NCBI RefSeq assembly: GCF_000827885.1
Contig: NZ_JTKH01000024.1
Location: forward strand, 930,001 to 994,000
DNA length: 64,000 nt
Direction: 5' to 3'
From: Vibrio renipiscarius
GTDB taxonomy: Bacteria > Pseudomonadota > Gammaproteobacteria > Enterobacterales > Vibrionaceae
In this document: positions 35,134 to 45,187 of the stretch, one piece after another
Layout: every line of letters begins with the position of its first letter
How positions within the stretch are numbered: the first letter of the stretch is position 1
The notes under the pieces: generated by a model
Databases searched by the model: none
Told to the model about the DNA's origin: nothing
Seen by the model: the letters and a program-made list of their open reading frames with translations, nothing else
Position numbers and translations under genes: made by a program

Positions 35134-36018
35134 TCAGAAGTCAAATAAGTACTCATTCAGTTTATCGGCAAGCCAAGTCATCCCCGGATGCTCATTCATT
35201 CCGACCAGCGAGAACATGCAGTAATCTTCTTGTGTGAGACCATAAGTGTGTTTGATTACCGCAAGATCTTGGTTTCTTAGATGATGACGGATCAGTGGTT
35301 CGGGTAGAACGCCCCACGCACCTTCGGTCAGAATAGAATTTAAAATATAATCAAAGCTTGAAAAACCAATGTGCTGGATGGAGAGAGGCTGCAATTCAGG
35401 ATTGTCTTTCTCATTCAGATACACCATGACCGCTTGCATGTTGTTACGCAATTCATTGTCTGAAACACGGCGCAATTTACTCAGTGGATGCGTTGCGTTG
35501 CAGACCGACATCATACGAATTTTACCCAGAGGTTGTGACGTCGTATTGGGGTCATTGATGCGCTCGTAATCAACGCCGAATGCAAAATCCACTTGGCCAG
35601 TGACAACCAAATTGGCTAAGTCGCCAGAGGAGGCGAGCGCCATATTGAAAGACGTGGCGGAGAATTGCTTGTTGAGCCGGTGCGCAAGATCTTGCCAAAG
35701 TTCATCAGGCAACGAGTCATCGCGAGCGATCCAAACTTCGGCGTTAAATTCGCCAGAAGCTTGTACACACGTTTGACGAATACGAGACTCGGTCACTAAT
35801 AAGTTTCGGCAGTCTTTATAAATCGCTTTTCCTGCTTCAGAGAGCGAAAGGTGGTTGCCCGAACGAATAAAAAGCTGCGTATCGAGTTCTTTTTCTAGTG
35901 CTTTAATCGCCATGCTCAATTTAGTCCGGTTACAATCGAGCTGACGCGCAGCTTCCGATACAGAGCCAGTATCGGCGATGATACAAAAAGCGTCGATTTG
36001 CGATAAGTTCATGGGCAT
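35134..36018 (-). CDS. LysR-family transcriptional regulator
   Basis: 294 aa. The N-terminal winged helix-turn-helix is clear (MNLSQIDAFCIIADTGSVSE, then AARQLDCNRTKLSMAIKALE), followed by a periplasmic-binding-protein-like effector domain. It is divergent from the methyltransferase gene at 36150, with about 130 bases between them. The recognition helix is unusual in reading CNRTKLSMAIKALE instead of the common S(Q/P)S/A-x-S-x-x-I. Effector and targets are unknown. Confidence 0.9.
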   Translation of the reverse strand: MPMNLSQIDAFCIIADTGSVSEAARQLDCNRTKLSMAIKALEKELDTQLFIRSGNHLSLSEAGKAIYKDCRNLLVTESRIRQTCVQASGEFNAEVWIARDDSLPDELWQDLAHRLNKQFSATSFNMALASSGDLANLVVTGQVDFAFGVDYERINDPNTTSQPLGKIRMMSVCNATHPLSKLRRVSDNELRNNMQAVMVYLNEKDNPELQPLSIQHIGFSSFDYILNSILTEGAWGVLPEPLIRHHLRNQDLAVIKHTYGLTQEDYCMFSLVGMNEHPGMTWLADKLNEYLFDF

Positions 36019-36149
36019 CAATGTGAAACAATAGAATAGTATGATGGTAATTTAATTTGCGCCAAATGTCTGTTTCCACTTAAAAAGGTGTGGCATATAA
36101 TAGGGAATACACTTACCTTTGCGGTGAAAGCAGTTTTAAGGAGACCACA

Positions 36150-36731
36150 ATGGCGATCAATTGGGATGAATGTGCGAACACGTGGGACAGCAATACAGCA
36201 TCGATAGCGTATGCTGAGGAAGCATTTTCTTCACTAATTAAAACCATCGATATAACGGGCACACATGTTTTAGATTTTGGTTGCGGCACAGGGCTGCTAA
36301 GCCAAAAGCTATCGACATTGGTGAAAGATATCGTAGCACTAGATAGCTCGGAAGCGATGATAGAGCAGCTTGATAACAAAGCATTGATGAATGTCGAACC
36401 TGTTGTCGATATGCTTACTCGAGGCTTAGTGGCAATCCACCCAGCATTTCGCAACCAGTTTGATTTAGTGGTTGCTTCTTCAGTATGCGGGTTGATCCCT
36501 AACTACGCGGATGTGTCAGACATCATTTATAGCGTACTTGATAAAGGCGGTAAGCTTGTTCAATGGGATTGGTTAGCAAGCGATGAGAGTGACCCTCAAG
36601 CAATGACGCCAGCTCGTGCTGAGCGCGTACTGACGGGGGTAGGCTTTAGTGAAGTGACGACCTCAGTACCATTTGAAGTGACGACAGAGCAAGGCACGTT
36701 GAAAGTGCTGATGGTCGTGGCGACAAAATAG
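36150..36731 (+). CDS. Class I SAM-dependent methyltransferase
   Basis: 193 aa. Motif I is VLDFGCGTGLLSQKL and motif II-like DIVALDSSEAMIEQL; the rest fits a small Rossmann-type methyltransferase. AAGGAGA precedes ATG 36150 at the correct distance, so the upstream extension from 36090 is not used. The gene is divergent from the LysR regulator, its likely controller. The substrate cannot be inferred. Confidence 0.85.
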   Translation: MAINWDECANTWDSNTASIAYAEEAFSSLIKTIDITGTHVLDFGCGTGLLSQKLSTLVKDIVALDSSEAMIEQLDNKALMNVEPVVDMLTRGLVAIHPAFRNQFDLVVASSVCGLIPNYADVSDIIYSVLDKGGKLVQWDWLASDESDPQAMTPARAERVLTGVGFSEVTTSVPFEVTTEQGTLKVLMVVATK

Positions 36732-36748
36732 CGAAACAAAACCTCTCG

Positions 36749-38800
36749 CTATTTTGAGTTCCAAACCTGTTCAATTTCTTCGAAAATATCTGGGTTAGCT
36801 ATCGCGCCCAGATTTTCTATTTCCTCCCCATTGAGCAAGCGCTTTACCGCCAGCTCAACCAGCTTTCCTGATTTGGTTTTAGGCACATCGCTGATCGCGA
36901 AAATATACGATGGTACATGTCGCGGAGAGCATTGGCGCTTCAATGTTGATTTGATGCGCTCAATCAGTGCGTCGTTTAGCTCCAGAGTGGGTTTAAGCTG
37001 CACAAACAAGATAATGATTTCATTGCCCTCGACTTGATGCCCAACTGCTAAAGAGTCCACCACCTCATTTAATAGGTTTACTTGTCCGTAAATCTCACTG
37101 GTGCCAATACGTACGCCTCCTGGATTTAATGTGGCATCGCTTCGGCCAAAGAACAATACACCCCCGTGTCGGGTCATCATGATGTCATCACCATGATGCC
37201 AAGCATTGTCAAAACGTTGCCAGTACGCGTTGTGGTAGCGTTGGCCATCATCATTTAAAAAACCAATCGGCTGGTTCGGAAAACTGTTACAGCAGACTAA
37301 TTCGCCTCTTTGTTCAATGACGTTTTGGCCTTTTACATTGAAAGCGGCGACGTCTAAGCCTAACCCTGGCGCTTGGCATTCTCCTCGATAGACCGGTGAA
37401 ATAGGGTTGCCTAACACAAAACACCCGCAGATATCGGTTCCCCCCGAGATAGAGGCTAAATGCAGATCACGCTTAATATGTTGATAAATGTAGTCAAACT
37501 GGTCCGGATAAAGCACGGAACCCGTTGAACAAAGTGTTTTTAGGGCATCGAGTTTGTATTTTTGTTGCGGTGCTATTTTCGCTTTTTCAATGTGTTCGAG
37601 GTATTTTGCCGAAGTTCCAAACAAGGAAACCCTTTCTCGTTCCGCCAATTGCCATAATCGTTCTGCGTTTGGATAGACCGGGCTGCCATCGTAAATCACC
37701 AGTGTTGCACCACTTGCAAGCGCTGAAACATGCCAATTCCACATCATCCAGCCACACGTAGTGTAATAAAATACGCGATCTGCGGGTTGAATATCGCAAT
37801 GCAACTGATGCTCTTTAAGATGATTTAATAACGTCCCCCCAACACTGTGAATGATGCACTTGGGCTTACCCGTTGTGCCGGAAGAATAGAGAATGAACAA
37901 CGGGTGATTGAATGGGACATCAGTGTAGTGAACATCGCCTGGTTCACCTTGGTGGAGAAGTGTTTGCCAGTCGGTGAACGTGATGGATAGCTCTGACGGT
38001 AACGGTTGAGGCGTGATTACGTTGGTCGGTGTTATAGCATTAATACAACACGCGCCCCTCAAGGTGGGCAGTGCGGCAATGATGGCGATATTTTTGTCAT
38101 GCAGCGCCATTATTTTTCCGGCAAAGTGGGCGTTTTCGGCACAAAACAGCACCTTGGGGGCGACTTGCCCAAAACGTTCGACAACGCTTTCGACACCAAA
38201 ATCAGGAGACGTCGAGGTCCAAGTAGCCCCTAGGCTTGTTGTGGCGAGCATCGCGATGACCGATTGCGGCCCATAAGGCACATAAGCGGCGACCACATCC
38301 CCCTTAGTGACACCTTGCTGTTGGAGCCATTGTTGAATGACGGAAACCTGTTGAGTTAGCGCCGTCCATGTGAGTTGCTGGCGTTGGCCATCTTCCCGTT
38401 CATAGATGATCGCGAGTGGCTTATCGCCATCTTGATGGGCGTGACAGCGCTTATTACCCGTCAATAAGTTCTCGGCGTAATTCAGTGTTGAATCATCAAA
38501 CCACAGGGTGTCTCGGTGCTTTACCGTACTTTGCCATTTTGCGGGTTGTTGCTGTTTTGTGTGTCGCCCTTGCTGACCAACCACTTGGCAAAACTGCCAA
38601 ACACTCTGCCAGAATAGTTCGTTGTGTTGTACCGACCAGTTGTGAAGGTCGCGATAGCTCATTGGCGTCGATGCTTGAGGAAATACGCTTTTTATATAGT
38701 GGGTTAACCGCGATGTTTGCACCCTTGCATTGCTTGGTTGCCAGCAAATGTGTGATTCAGGATCAGGCATTTGTATCTGCTCATTCAATACGCTCTTCAT
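36749..38800 (-). CDS. Acetoacetate-CoA ligase (acetoacetyl-CoA synthetase)
   Basis: 683 aa, an AMP-forming acyl-CoA synthetase. Visible are the N-terminal ACAS domain, the phosphate loop LYSSGTTGKPKCIIHSVGG, SISGGTDICGCF and the C-terminal Lys motif ISDVPKTKSGKLVELAVK. The length and the SGGTDI motif fit acetoacetyl-CoA synthetases, which activate acetoacetate for energy or polymer metabolism. Position next to phenylalanine hydroxylase is consistent with handling acetoacetate released by aromatic amino-acid breakdown. ATG 38800 is preferred over 38839 because the shorter form starts close to the family N-terminus, but neither has a clear ribosome binding site. Confidence 0.88.
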   Translation of the reverse strand: MKSVLNEQIQMPDPESHICWQPSNARVQTSRLTHYIKSVFPQASTPMSYRDLHNWSVQHNELFWQSVWQFCQVVGQQGRHTKQQQPAKWQSTVKHRDTLWFDDSTLNYAENLLTGNKRCHAHQDGDKPLAIIYEREDGQRQQLTWTALTQQVSVIQQWLQQQGVTKGDVVAAYVPYGPQSVIAMLATTSLGATWTSTSPDFGVESVVERFGQVAPKVLFCAENAHFAGKIMALHDKNIAIIAALPTLRGACCINAITPTNVITPQPLPSELSITFTDWQTLLHQGEPGDVHYTDVPFNHPLFILYSSGTTGKPKCIIHSVGGTLLNHLKEHQLHCDIQPADRVFYYTTCGWMMWNWHVSALASGATLVIYDGSPVYPNAERLWQLAERERVSLFGTSAKYLEHIEKAKIAPQQKYKLDALKTLCSTGSVLYPDQFDYIYQHIKRDLHLASISGGTDICGCFVLGNPISPVYRGECQAPGLGLDVAAFNVKGQNVIEQRGELVCCNSFPNQPIGFLNDDGQRYHNAYWQRFDNAWHHGDDIMMTRHGGVLFFGRSDATLNPGGVRIGTSEIYGQVNLLNEVVDSLAVGHQVEGNEIIILFVQLKPTLELNDALIERIKSTLKRQCSPRHVPSYIFAISDVPKTKSGKLVELAVKRLLNGEEIENLGAIANPDIFEEIEQVWNSK

Positions 38801-39081
38801 TTTAGTATCAAAACGAAATGACAAAAAATCAAACCCCATGTCGCTGAAATAACGTGGGAAAGGCTCGCGTGTAAAATTTATGTTACAGGCTTTTCTGCTT
38901 TTAATGACCTGATTTTTTGGTTAAGCAACCGCCCTTGAATAAGATTATAGGAGGTAGCGTCCGTTTCTTATTGGGCCGTTAGGGCGTTTAAACGCCATTT
39001 CTAGGGGGCGAGCAACAAGCGCTAAAGGCGGTTTCACGGTGGGAGCGATAGCGCTCAATGTTCCTGATATAAGGAGTGAGT

Positions 39082-39891
39082 ATGATGTCTCAATATCAGT
39101 CGAAAGCCATTGATAAGCATGGCATAGTGGCATGGAGTGACGATGAAAATACCCTGTGGAGTGAGCTGATTTTACGACAGTTAAATCTGGTGAAATCGCG
39201 AGCGTGCAAGGAATATCTTGACGGGTTAGACATGCTTGATTTACCTGTTGACCACATCCCGCAACTTGGGGAAATCAATCAGGTACTCAGTGGTGCTACC
39301 GGCTGGCAAGTCGAGCCTGTTCCTGCTCTCATCAGTTTCGATAAATTCTTTGATCTACTGGCGAACCGCCGCTTTCCTGTTGCGACTTTTCTACGTTCAC
39401 GTGAAGAATTCGACTATTTGCAAGAGCCCGATTTTTTCCATGAAATCTTTGGCCACTGTGCCATGCTCACCAATCCGAAATTTGCTCATTTTACCCATGT
39501 TTATGGTCAACTGGGACAAGGTGCTTCACCTGCGGTAAGAGGTTATCTGGCGCGTTTATATTGGTTTACCGTTGAGTTTGGTCTTGTGCGAGAAGGCGAT
39601 GAAGACAAAATTTACGGTGGCGGTATTCTATCGTCGCCAGGCGAAACACTACGAGCACTGGAAGGTCGACTAGAAGAAGCTCCTAACGAGGGAGTGATAC
39701 AGCGTGAAGCGTTTAATATTAATCGCGTGCTCCGAACCCCGTATAGGATTGATATCATGCAACCGATTTACTTTGTATTGTCGAGTGTTGACGAGCTCTA
39801 TCAACTGAGTGAGGTCGATTTAATTGCAGAAGTTCAACGAGCACAATTGGATGGGCTTTACCCCCCTTTATTCGACATTAAGGACGTTTAA
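39082..39891 (+). CDS. phhA: Phenylalanine 4-monooxygenase
   Basis: 269 aa, the monomeric bacterial form. The iron-binding motif FFHEIFGHCAM holds the two His ligands, and the downstream Glu is in WFTVEFGLV. ILSSPGET is also conserved. The enzyme hydroxylates phenylalanine to tyrosine with tetrahydropterin and O2. AAGGAG at 39071-39076 precedes two adjacent ATG codons at 39082 and 39085; either may be used. It forms an operon with the pterin dehydratase 17 bases downstream. Confidence 0.95.
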   Translation: MMSQYQSKAIDKHGIVAWSDDENTLWSELILRQLNLVKSRACKEYLDGLDMLDLPVDHIPQLGEINQVLSGATGWQVEPVPALISFDKFFDLLANRRFPVATFLRSREEFDYLQEPDFFHEIFGHCAMLTNPKFAHFTHVYGQLGQGASPAVRGYLARLYWFTVEFGLVREGDEDKIYGGGILSSPGETLRALEGRLEEAPNEGVIQREAFNINRVLRTPYRIDIMQPIYFVLSSVDELYQLSEVDLIAEVQRAQLDGLYPPLFDIKDV

Positions 39892-39908
39892 AATCAAGGA
39901 TATGCAAA

Positions 39909-40271
39909 ATGATGAATGAATTTAATTTAGATCCAGAGGCGTTGACTCAACTTCGCTGTGAGGTTTGCCATAAGGGTGCTCCGGCGCTTGATTATGATCA
40001 GCAACAGACGCTATTAGCGCAGTTGGATGAATGGCGAATCGAAGTCAGGGAGGGGATTCCTCAATTAGAAAAAAGTTTCAAATTTGATAACTTCCTTTCT
40101 GCCTGGTCATTTGCGAATCGCATTGCTGAGATCGCGGAAGATGAAGGTCATCATCCGGCCATTTTACTGGAATGGGGCAAAGTGACCGTTACTTGGTGGA
40201 GCCACTCGATAAAAGGGTTACACAAGAACGATTTTATTTGTGCAGCAAAATGCGACGAGGTGAGTCCTTAA
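39909..40271 (+). CDS. phhB: Pterin-4a-carbinolamine dehydratase
   Basis: 120 aa. The active-site His pair and acidic segment are in EDEGHHPAILLEWGKVTVTWWSH, split around residues 77-99. The protein regenerates the pterin cofactor used by PhhA. AAGGA precedes the start, and the gene follows phhA directly. Its N-terminal Cys pair (CEVC) is common in bacterial homologues. Confidence 0.93.
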   Translation: MMNEFNLDPEALTQLRCEVCHKGAPALDYDQQQTLLAQLDEWRIEVREGIPQLEKSFKFDNFLSAWSFANRIAEIAEDEGHHPAILLEWGKVTVTWWSHSIKGLHKNDFICAAKCDEVSP

Positions 40272-40339
40272 TTCTCCATTAAAGATTTTGTATTTAAGCC
40301 GATATAGAGATAACCCTGATTGTGACTTAGGACATCTCG

Positions 40340-41005
40340 ATGAAAAAGCTTCTAATGGTGATACTGCTACTAGTGGGTGTTGCTTTAGCTGGTGGCGGCT
40401 ATTACGTCTTCTACTATAAGCCTGCGGAAGATGCCGCAAAACAAGCGGCATTGAACGCAGTGCCTACCATTGTGCCTGTTGAAACTACGCTGACGCCGCC
40501 AACACCTGAACCGATCATCGAACCAACCGATTATTACGTGAGCCCTGCAAAACTGAATGTGCATGAAGCGCCATCAAAAAGTGCGTTTATTGAAACGCAA
40601 CTTTACCGTGGTGACAAAGTGAATGTGTTAGAAAAGCAGAATGGCTGGGCTCGAATTTCACCGTATTATACGTACAAGGAAGGTGAGAGTGAGGTCGCGG
40701 AGTGGATACCGATGGACGTCTTATTGGAAGTGCCCCCAACAATAACTCATGAAGAGCATGTAAAAACAATCAGCAGTTATGTGGAAGGTTCTGACGACTT
40801 TAAACAGCACTTTGATGTTTTTATTCAAACCACCGACGAATTAATTCAAGAAGGCATTTGTCTTCCACCTGATTTCGAAGAGCTAAAAGGCTGGGTGCGT
40901 TCGCTAAGATATGAGCAAGACGTGTACTTTGTGTATTGCGGTGGCTTAGCACAAGCGAATAAAATTTATCTAAACGTACAGACCGAGACCATCTTTTATC
41001 AATAG
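40340..41005 (+). CDS. Membrane-anchored SH3-like domain protein
   Basis: 221 aa. One N-terminal membrane segment (MKKLLMVILLLVGVALAGGG) is followed by a Pro/Glu-rich linker (TLTPPTPEPIIEP) and a bacterial SH3-type domain (YVSPAKLNVHEAPSKSAFIE, VNVLEKQNGWARISPYY). The C-terminal 90 aa contain two Cys that could form a disulfide and have no recognised fold. The protein should face the periplasm, where SH3-type domains often bind peptidoglycan. It follows phhB by 69 bases and is probably unrelated in function. Confidence 0.75.
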   Translation: MKKLLMVILLLVGVALAGGGYYVFYYKPAEDAAKQAALNAVPTIVPVETTLTPPTPEPIIEPTDYYVSPAKLNVHEAPSKSAFIETQLYRGDKVNVLEKQNGWARISPYYTYKEGESEVAEWIPMDVLLEVPPTITHEEHVKTISSYVEGSDDFKQHFDVFIQTTDELIQEGICLPPDFEELKGWVRSLRYEQDVYFVYCGGLAQANKIYLNVQTETIFYQ

Positions 41006-41216
41006 ATATAATTTAACTCATTGATTTTGTTTTGGTTTACATTGTAAATTTTACACTGGCCAGATTGTCGATTTTAAGGCTGATTTATTCGCTAACATTG
41101 AGATGGCATCGAATGATGCGATATTTCGCTTCATTGACTTGGATTACGTATAATACCTTGGCATTTTTAGCCTATTTGGCTTTTTTCTCTTTCTTATTAT
41201 AAAGGTAGTTAGAATC

Positions 41217-41900
41217 ATGAAGTATGATTGGATTCTGTTTGACGCCGATGAAACCCTTTTCCATTTTGATGCATTTAAAGGTATGCAGCTGATGTTTGAG
41301 CGCATGGGTACGGTTTTTACTCATGATGATTTTGAACAATATCAACAGATTAATAAACCTTTGTGGGTTGATTATCAAAACGGTACGATCAATGCGGATG
41401 ATATTAAACATATTCGTTTTAAAGGTTATGCGGAGCAATTTAATACCACGACATCGGCTTTAAACAGTGCTTTTTTGGACGCAATGGCCGACATTTGCAG
41501 CATGATCCCTCAAGCACGCGAATTATTGGATGCATTGGCCGGTAAAGCGAGATTAGGCATTATTACGAATGGTTTTACTGAACTGCAAGAAGTTCGCTTA
41601 GCGCGAATGGGGCTGAGTGAAGCATTTGAGCACGTTGTGATTTCTGAGCAAGTGGGTGTGGCCAAGCCTGATGCAGGTATCTTTGAATATACGATGGAAA
41701 AATTGGGCCAGCCGTGCAAAAGCCGTGTGTTAATGGTGGGGGATAACCTTCATTCTGATGTATTAGGCGGGATGAATTTTGGTATCGATACGTGTTGGCT
41801 TAATCGTACGACAGAACCAGAGAGTGCGGACATCACGCCAAGCTATACCGTGACATGCTTGAGTCAGCTGCAAACCATTTTGTTGGCAAACGCGCGTTAA
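41217..41900 (+). CDS. yjjG: HAD-family pyrimidine 5'-nucleotidase YjjG-type
   Basis: 227 aa. HAD motif I is LFDADETLF, motif II ITNG, and motif IV MVGDNLHSDVLGG. The YjjG-specific region FGIDTCWLNR follows. YjjG enzymes hydrolyse non-canonical pyrimidine mononucleotides. A terminator follows at 41953-41975. Confidence 0.9.
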   Translation: MKYDWILFDADETLFHFDAFKGMQLMFERMGTVFTHDDFEQYQQINKPLWVDYQNGTINADDIKHIRFKGYAEQFNTTTSALNSAFLDAMADICSMIPQARELLDALAGKARLGIITNGFTELQEVRLARMGLSEAFEHVVISEQVGVAKPDAGIFEYTMEKLGQPCKSRVLMVGDNLHSDVLGGMNFGIDTCWLNRTTEPESADITPSYTVTCLSQLQTILLANAR

Positions 41901-41952
41901 AGTAGGGTTTACATCATTCCTATTCGCCGATCTTGGATTGAAATAGAGACAG

Positions 41953-41975
41953 AAAGACGCTGAAAAGGCGTCTTT
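41953..41975 (+). terminator. Terminator after the nucleotidase gene
   Basis: An 8-bp stem (AAAGACGC / GCGTCTTT) with a seven-base loop followed by a T-run. Confidence 0.85.
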
Positions 41976-42070
41976 TTTTATGTCAAAAAAATCAGTAAAG
42001 AGACGTATGTGAAAGTAAATGACGAAAATATTGGTCGTCTTATGCCTTTGTTGGCGATTATTTGTTCTTC

Positions 42071-42086
42071 TACCCCTTTAGGGTAG
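42071..42086. promoter_or_regulatory. Imperfect NarL/NarP-like inverted repeat
   Basis: TACCCCTTTAGGGTAG resembles the 7-2-7 NarP consensus (TACYYMT-NN-AKRRGTA) but the right half is one base short. It lies 15 bases upstream of the FNR-like site. Weak match; low confidence. Confidence 0.3.
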
Positions 42087-42099
42087 TTTAAAGCTGTAA

Positions 42100-42113
42100 T
42101 TGATTTACATCAT
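42100..42113. promoter_or_regulatory. FNR-like box upstream of nirB
   Basis: TTGATTTACATCAT matches the FNR consensus TTGATNNNNATCAA in all but one base. It lies 63 bases before the nirB start, a position suitable for class II activation under low oxygen. Together with the nearby Nar-like repeat this fits nitrite reductase control in enterobacteria and vibrios. Confidence 0.7.
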
Positions 42114-42175
42114 GTATTAATTTTTCTTCATAAATGAAAATTCAGTCAGACATAAAATAATGACTGGAATTGATT

Positions 42176-44737
42176 ATGAGCAAGCTTAAGCTAGTGGTCG
42201 TCGGTAATGGGATGGTAGGCCATCGCTATATCGAGGATTTGGTTGAGAAAACCGATGTCTCACAAATGGAGATCACCATTTTCTGTGAAGAACCTCGTGT
42301 TGCTTACGACCGAGTTCACCTTTCTTCTTACTTTTCTCACCACACGGCGCAAGAGCTCTCTTTAGTTAAAGAAGGTTTTTACGAAAAGCATGGCATCCAA
42401 ATCCTTGTGGGTGAGCGAGCCATCAACATCAACCGCCAAAATCGCATCGTTTATTCTTCAACGGGCCGCGAAATCCAATACGACAAACTGGTTTTAGCGA
42501 CCGGTTCTTACCCATTTGTGCCAGCAATCAAAGGCAATGAGAGCAAAGATTGCTTTGTATACCGCACGATTGAAGATCTAAAGCAAATTGAAGCGACGGC
42601 GAAAAATAGCAAAGTCGGTGTCGTGATCGGTGGTGGTCTACTTGGCCTAGAAGCAGCGGGCGCGGTTAAAGCACTCGGCATGCAAACGCATGTGGTTGAG
42701 TTTGCACCAAAATTGATGGCTGAGCAGTTAGATCAAGCGGGTGGCGATCAACTACGTCAAAAAATCGAGCGTATGGGTGTGAATGTTCATACCAGCAAAA
42801 ATACGTTAGAGATTGCAGCCGAAGGGTCAGATGCGCGAAATGTCATGCGTTTTGCCGACGGAACCGAATTAGAAACCGACTTTATTGTGTTTTCTGCCGG
42901 TATTCGCCCTCAAGACAAACTGGCTCGTCAGATGGAGTTAGAGATCGCGCCTCGTGGTGGTATTGCGATTAATGATCAATGCCAAACCAGCGATGAAAAC
43001 ATCTACGCCATTGGTGAGTGTGCATCTTGGAATGGCATGTTCTACGGCTTGGTTGCTCCAGGTTACAAGATGGCGACGGTGGCGGTTGATCATTTACTGG
43101 GTAGCGATAGCCAGTTTGAAGGCGCAGACATGTCAGCCAAGCTGAAATTGCTGGGTGTCAAAGTCGGCTCTATTGGTGACGCGAATGGCCGTACACCAGG
43201 TTGTAAGAGTTACGTTTATCAAAACGAAGAGTTAGAAGTTTATAAACGTATTATTGTCTCAGCAGACAATAAAAAGCTGTTGGGCGCGGTGATGGTTGGC
43301 GACACGTCAGACTACGGCGACCTTCAACAGCTCATGCTAAATGAAATTGATCTACCAGAGCATCCTGATGCGTTGATTTTACCCGCGCACGCTGGCGCAG
43401 AAAAACCAACCCTTGGCGCTGACTCATTGCCTGAATCCGCGGTGATTTGTTCATGTTTCGATGTGACAAAAGGCAAGATTGCACAAGCCGTCGCTGCCGG
43501 TCATCACACGATTGGTGACATCAAAGCAGTCACTGGGGCGGGGACAGGCTGTGGTGGTTGTATTCCGCTTGTCACGTCAGTGTTGAATGCAGAGCTTGCA
43601 AAATCGGGCATCGAAGTCAAAAACGATGTGTGTGAGCACTTTGCTTATTCACGCCAAGAGCTTTTCCACCTAATCCGCATTGAAGAGATCAAAACCTTCG
43701 ACGAATTACTAGAGAAGTATGGCAAAGGTTACGGCTGTGAAGTGTGTAAGCCTCTGGCTGGCTCTATTTTGGCGTCATGTTGGGGTGAGCACATCCTTAA
43801 GCCGCAATTGGTTAAATTGCACGACACGAACGATAACTTCCTCGGCAATATTCAAAAAGACGGCACCTATTCTGTCATCCCGCGTATGGCGGGCGGTGAA
43901 GTGACACCTCAAGCATTGGGTGCACTGGCCAAGGTGGCTGAAGACTACAAGTTGTATACCAAGGTGACGGGCGCGCAACGTATCGGTCTATTTGGTGCAC
44001 AAAAAGATGACCTTCCAGAGATCTGGCGCAAATTAATTGAAGCAGGGTTTGAAACCGGCCAAGCGTATGCCAAAGCACTGCGCATGGCGAAAACCTGTGT
44101 GGGTTCAACCTGGTGTCGTTACGGTGTTCAAGATTCTGTGGGCTTAGGTTCTTATATTGAGAACCGTTATAAAGGCATCCGTACTCCGCACAAAATGAAG
44201 TTTGGTGTGTCTGGTTGTACGCGCGAATGTGCCGAAGCACAAGGCAAAGACCTTGGCATTATTGCAACAGACGCGGGTTGGAATATGTATGTGTGCGGCA
44301 ACGGCGGCATGAAGCCACGCCATGCCGATTTATTGGCGAGCGATTTAGACCGTGAAACGCTCATTCAATACATTGACCGCTTTATGATGTTTTACATTCG
44401 TACCGCTGCGCCATTACAACGCACCTCCGTATGGATGGAAAACATGGAAGGTGGTGTTGACTACCTTCGCGAAGTGATTGTTAACGACAAACTTGGCATT
44501 AATGCTCAACTTGAAATGGATGTGGCGAAGTTAGTGGGCGAGTTTGAATGTGAATGGACTGCGACGATTAATGACGAAGCACAGCTAACCCGTTTTGCGC
44601 ACTTCATCAATACCGACAAACGTGATGATAACGTTGTTTTTGTTCAAGAGCGCGAACAGCACCGTCCGGCAACATTCACAGAAAAACACCCAGACGTGAA
44701 AGGCGATATTCTTCACGTTACGCTGACAGAAGCATAA
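42176..44737 (+). CDS. nirB: NADH-dependent nitrite reductase, large subunit
   Basis: 853 aa. Domain order: FAD/NAD(P) reductase (1 to about 400), a BFD-like [2Fe-2S] region with CSCFD and GTGCGGC, then ferredoxin-like halves and the siroheme/[4Fe-4S] domain, whose cysteines are in TCVGSTWC and GCTRECAE. It reduces nitrite to ammonia in the cytoplasm. ATG 42176 is taken as the start (MSKLKLVVVGNGMVGHRYIE), not the TTG six bases earlier. It is first in the unit nirB-nirD-nirC; cobA follows beyond a terminator. Confidence 0.97.
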   Translation: MSKLKLVVVGNGMVGHRYIEDLVEKTDVSQMEITIFCEEPRVAYDRVHLSSYFSHHTAQELSLVKEGFYEKHGIQILVGERAININRQNRIVYSSTGREIQYDKLVLATGSYPFVPAIKGNESKDCFVYRTIEDLKQIEATAKNSKVGVVIGGGLLGLEAAGAVKALGMQTHVVEFAPKLMAEQLDQAGGDQLRQKIERMGVNVHTSKNTLEIAAEGSDARNVMRFADGTELETDFIVFSAGIRPQDKLARQMELEIAPRGGIAINDQCQTSDENIYAIGECASWNGMFYGLVAPGYKMATVAVDHLLGSDSQFEGADMSAKLKLLGVKVGSIGDANGRTPGCKSYVYQNEELEVYKRIIVSADNKKLLGAVMVGDTSDYGDLQQLMLNEIDLPEHPDALILPAHAGAEKPTLGADSLPESAVICSCFDVTKGKIAQAVAAGHHTIGDIKAVTGAGTGCGGCIPLVTSVLNAELAKSGIEVKNDVCEHFAYSRQELFHLIRIEEIKTFDELLEKYGKGYGCEVCKPLAGSILASCWGEHILKPQLVKLHDTNDNFLGNIQKDGTYSVIPRMAGGEVTPQALGALAKVAEDYKLYTKVTGAQRIGLFGAQKDDLPEIWRKLIEAGFETGQAYAKALRMAKTCVGSTWCRYGVQDSVGLGSYIENRYKGIRTPHKMKFGVSGCTRECAEAQGKDLGIIATDAGWNMYVCGNGGMKPRHADLLASDLDRETLIQYIDRFMMFYIRTAAPLQRTSVWMENMEGGVDYLREVIVNDKLGINAQLEMDVAKLVGEFECEWTATINDEAQLTRFAHFINTDKRDDNVVFVQEREQHRPATFTEKHPDVKGDILHVTLTEA

Positions 44738-44750
44738 GGAGCAGTCGATT

Positions 44751-45074
44751 ATGTTATTTGAAAAAGTATGTCAAATCAACGACATCGTACCGGGAACCGG
44801 TGTCTGTGCTCTCGTGAATGGTGAGCAAGTTGCTGTATTTCGTCCAACACAAGAAGAACAAGTCTTTGCCATCAGCAATACCGACCCTTTTTATCAATCT
44901 AACGTGCTATCACGCGGTTTAATTTGCGAACACAAAGGAGAGCTTTGGGTTGCAAGTCCGTTGAAAAAACAGCGTTTTAACTTAGCGACAGGCGTGTGCA
45001 TGGAAGATGAGGGTTTTAGTGTGAAGTCTTATCCTGCGCAAGTGAACAATGGCACAGTAGAAATCGCCGCGTAA
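44751..45074 (+). CDS. nirD: Nitrite reductase (NADH) small subunit
   Basis: 107 aa with a Rieske-like fold but without the Rieske Cys/His ligands, as usual for NirD. It lies 13 bases after nirB, preceded by AAGGAGCAG. Partner subunit of NirB. Confidence 0.95.
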   Translation: MLFEKVCQINDIVPGTGVCALVNGEQVAVFRPTQEEQVFAISNTDPFYQSNVLSRGLICEHKGELWVASPLKKQRFNLATGVCMEDEGFSVKSYPAQVNNGTVEIAA

Positions 45075-45187
45075 TCACTGAGATTCAATAGCTCAAAGGT
45101 TTCCAACCCATTATCCCTTAGCGGTGTTTTTTATCCGGGGTCGGGAGCCTTTTACTATTCAATTTTATTTTTACTTTTTGGAGAGAC

